A stretch of DNA of 24,335 bases, taken from positions 1 to 24,335 of the forward strand of contig JAIVFH010000364.1 in the NCBI GenBank assembly GCA_025765595.1. Reading direction: 5' to 3'. A program made the position numbers and the translations under genes. Under the pieces are notes generated by a model, which was given only the letters and a program-made list of their open reading frames with translations, made no database searches and was not told the origin of the DNA. Positions within the stretch are counted from its first letter, which is position 1. The number at the start of each line of letters is the position of its first letter. Below are positions 20,751 to 24,335 of this stretch, one piece after another. Origin of the DNA: Obelidium mucronatum. Lineage: Eukaryota; Chytridiomycota; Chytridiomycetes; Chytridiales; Chytriomycetaceae.

Positions 20751-21841
20751 TCAACTCACTTCATTCTGGCATTGGTATTGTGAGCTGGAAATAAGCGGGA
20801 TGATGGAAGCTCTTGCATCGCCTCTTTTCAAAGAGCCCAAATCGAGTGACTTTTCAACTGTGGCCAGCAAAGAATCATGTGTATATGAATTATAATCTGT
20901 TCCGTTGAATGTGCTAATCCCCGATCCAAGTAGAAGCGTGTCTGTTCTAGCAAAGTGAGAAACAGAAACGATCCATGTAAGAAACAGAAAGATTACAGAT
21001 ATTTGCAGATCCAGTTCGAGAATTGTCAAAGGTTATAATGAATAACGTCTGATGAGGGAAATACGAGGGAATTAATTTGAAAGTATCATAGTCTGCAGCA
21101 AATTACCTCCGAAAACAGCGGAGCCACTAGCAAAGGCTCTAAAAAGCTTTGCAACCACCAACTTGCAAACACCAATGGAGTTGAAGCCCCGCTATTCTCC
21201 AAACTGGGCACGTAAAACATCCACGTTGGAAGGTTACTTGTTTGCATATCTACCGCAAAGTCCTTCTCATTACCGATTCTGGAGCACCTCGACGAATTTT
21301 TCGTAATGGATTGAAATGAAAAGAATGGATTGTTTTGAATTGAATATGTGTTTCCAAGAGGAGAGGTGGTGGAAGCCAAGCCAGTGGCACAGGTAGTAGA
21401 ACCTGATGTGGATGGAGTGTAAGCCTCAAAATAAGCTTTCCAAGATATCTTTCGCGTTTCAAGAAGATCAATAATAGTGCTCTGTTTTGAGGGACATCAT
21501 TTTAAGGACCATCAGCAAGATTTACAGTGGCTATGAAGGCTCACGTCAGGTTTGGGCTCCGCTGAACCAGGCATATTCCCAGCAATCATATCAATATAGC
21601 TATCAATGCCAGACTCTGTCGTGGTCATGTTACTAAGAAGATAGCCGCGCAAAGGAAGATAATGGCCCAAATAAAAGTCAGTCATTGCATCTTGTTGATC
21701 AGCTGAAGACAGTACGATGGTCATAACATTGCTGAAGGGATGAGGCTTTGTAACTTTAACACTTTCGCAGTTTGTCTCGTTTAGAGCCGGCGTAGGTCCT
21801 GCTACAACCGTTGCCAGCAGAAAGGGAATAACTTTCCACAT
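20751..21841 (-). CDS. Phosphoesterase-family protein with degenerate active-site motifs
   Basis: Four exons (21841-21545, 21481-21107, 21048-20997, 20941-20751) total 915 nt, 304 aa, in frame. It starts with a signal peptide (MWKVIPFLLATVVAGPTPAL) and follows the plan of fungal secreted acid phosphatase/phospholipase-C-like phosphoesterases: TIVLSSADQQDAMTDFYLGH, RGYLLSNM, STIIDLLETRKISWKAYFEA, NNPFFSFQSI, LFIITFDN, IYTLLLGSG, YTHDSLLATVEKSLDLGSL. However, the usual HPSxPNY stretch after the RGYLLSN segment reads TESGIDSY, and TFDE reads TFDN. It may therefore lack catalysis and act as a binding protein, or use different residues. It starts head-to-head with the fructose-2,6-bisphosphate enzyme, only 33 bp between start codons. 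The last coding exon could run on through another intron, but the stop at 20751 fits the family length. Confidence 0.8.
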
Positions 21842-21874
21842 ATTTCAAAAAAAATAATATAATTAACAGTAATA
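21842..21874. promoter_or_regulatory. 33-bp gap between two divergent start codons
   Basis: Only 33 AT-rich bases separate the ATG of the phosphoesterase (minus) from the ATG of the fructose-2,6-bisphosphate enzyme (plus). Promoters and 5' untranslated regions must therefore overlap the neighbouring coding sequence, unless the plus-strand gene really starts at the next in-frame ATG near 21938. Confidence 0.6.
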
Positions 21875-24281
<2,407 letters not shown>

Positions 24282-24335
24282 GGACTGCAATACGCATACG
24301 ATATTTTCGCTTCCTCCACACCACCTCCATACAGA

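Noticed and set aside
20551..20754. A further minus-strand frame after the phosphoesterase stop
   Set aside because: It begins right after the stop, has no recognisable domain, and the phosphoesterase already reaches normal family length; probably spacer or 3' untranslated sequence.

Overview
The window looks like nuclear DNA of an early-diverging, probably zoosporic (chytrid-like) fungus. Genes are packed closely and split by many short GT-AG introns, mostly 44-110 nt. They use the standard code, and spacers are AT-rich with long homopolymers. The gene content also fits: a fused fructose-2,6-bisphosphate enzyme, a class C seven-helix receptor with a bacterial-type binding domain, and plant-like leucine-rich-repeat (LRR) proteins. 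The lineage is an inference. All exon boundaries were placed by eye; in most genes the spliced lengths add up to an intact frame.

Layout. 1-815 (+): C-terminal half of a DRG2/Rbg2-type GTPase. 1001-4126 (-): a BAR-SH3 membrane-remodelling protein that looks like two genes until spliced. 4469-6984, 7283-9868 and 10240-14677 (all -): three tandem LRR paralogues, here called A, B and C. 14993-16730 (+): a polytopic alpha/beta hydrolase. 16867-20526 (-): a BMP/PnrA-Kelch-7TM receptor with one apparent frameshift. 20751-21841 (-): a phosphoesterase-fold protein lacking the usual active-site motifs. 21875-24281 (+): 6-phosphofructo-2-kinase/fructose-2,6-bisphosphatase, with about a dozen frame breaks in its 3' half.

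The most novel part is the LRR array. Each protein alternates small two-cysteine caps, Ser/Ala- or Thr/Asp-rich stalks, conserved dibasic segments and plant-type LRR blocks. Each ends in the same unrecognised C-terminal domain, which finishes with a DxDxDG calcium-loop-like motif. Nearly every LRR is one exon of about 72 nt flanked by phase-2 introns, an arrangement suited to growth by exon duplication. The stalks differ completely between neighbours. Two introns of the array carry clusters of a small palindromic hairpin repeat.

The LRR proteins, the receptor and the phosphoesterase carry signal peptides or membrane segments (C has no visible signal peptide), suggesting a cell-surface neighbourhood beside housekeeping genes. 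No evidence here shows that these genes work in one pathway. No tRNA, rRNA, CRISPR array or transposase was seen.
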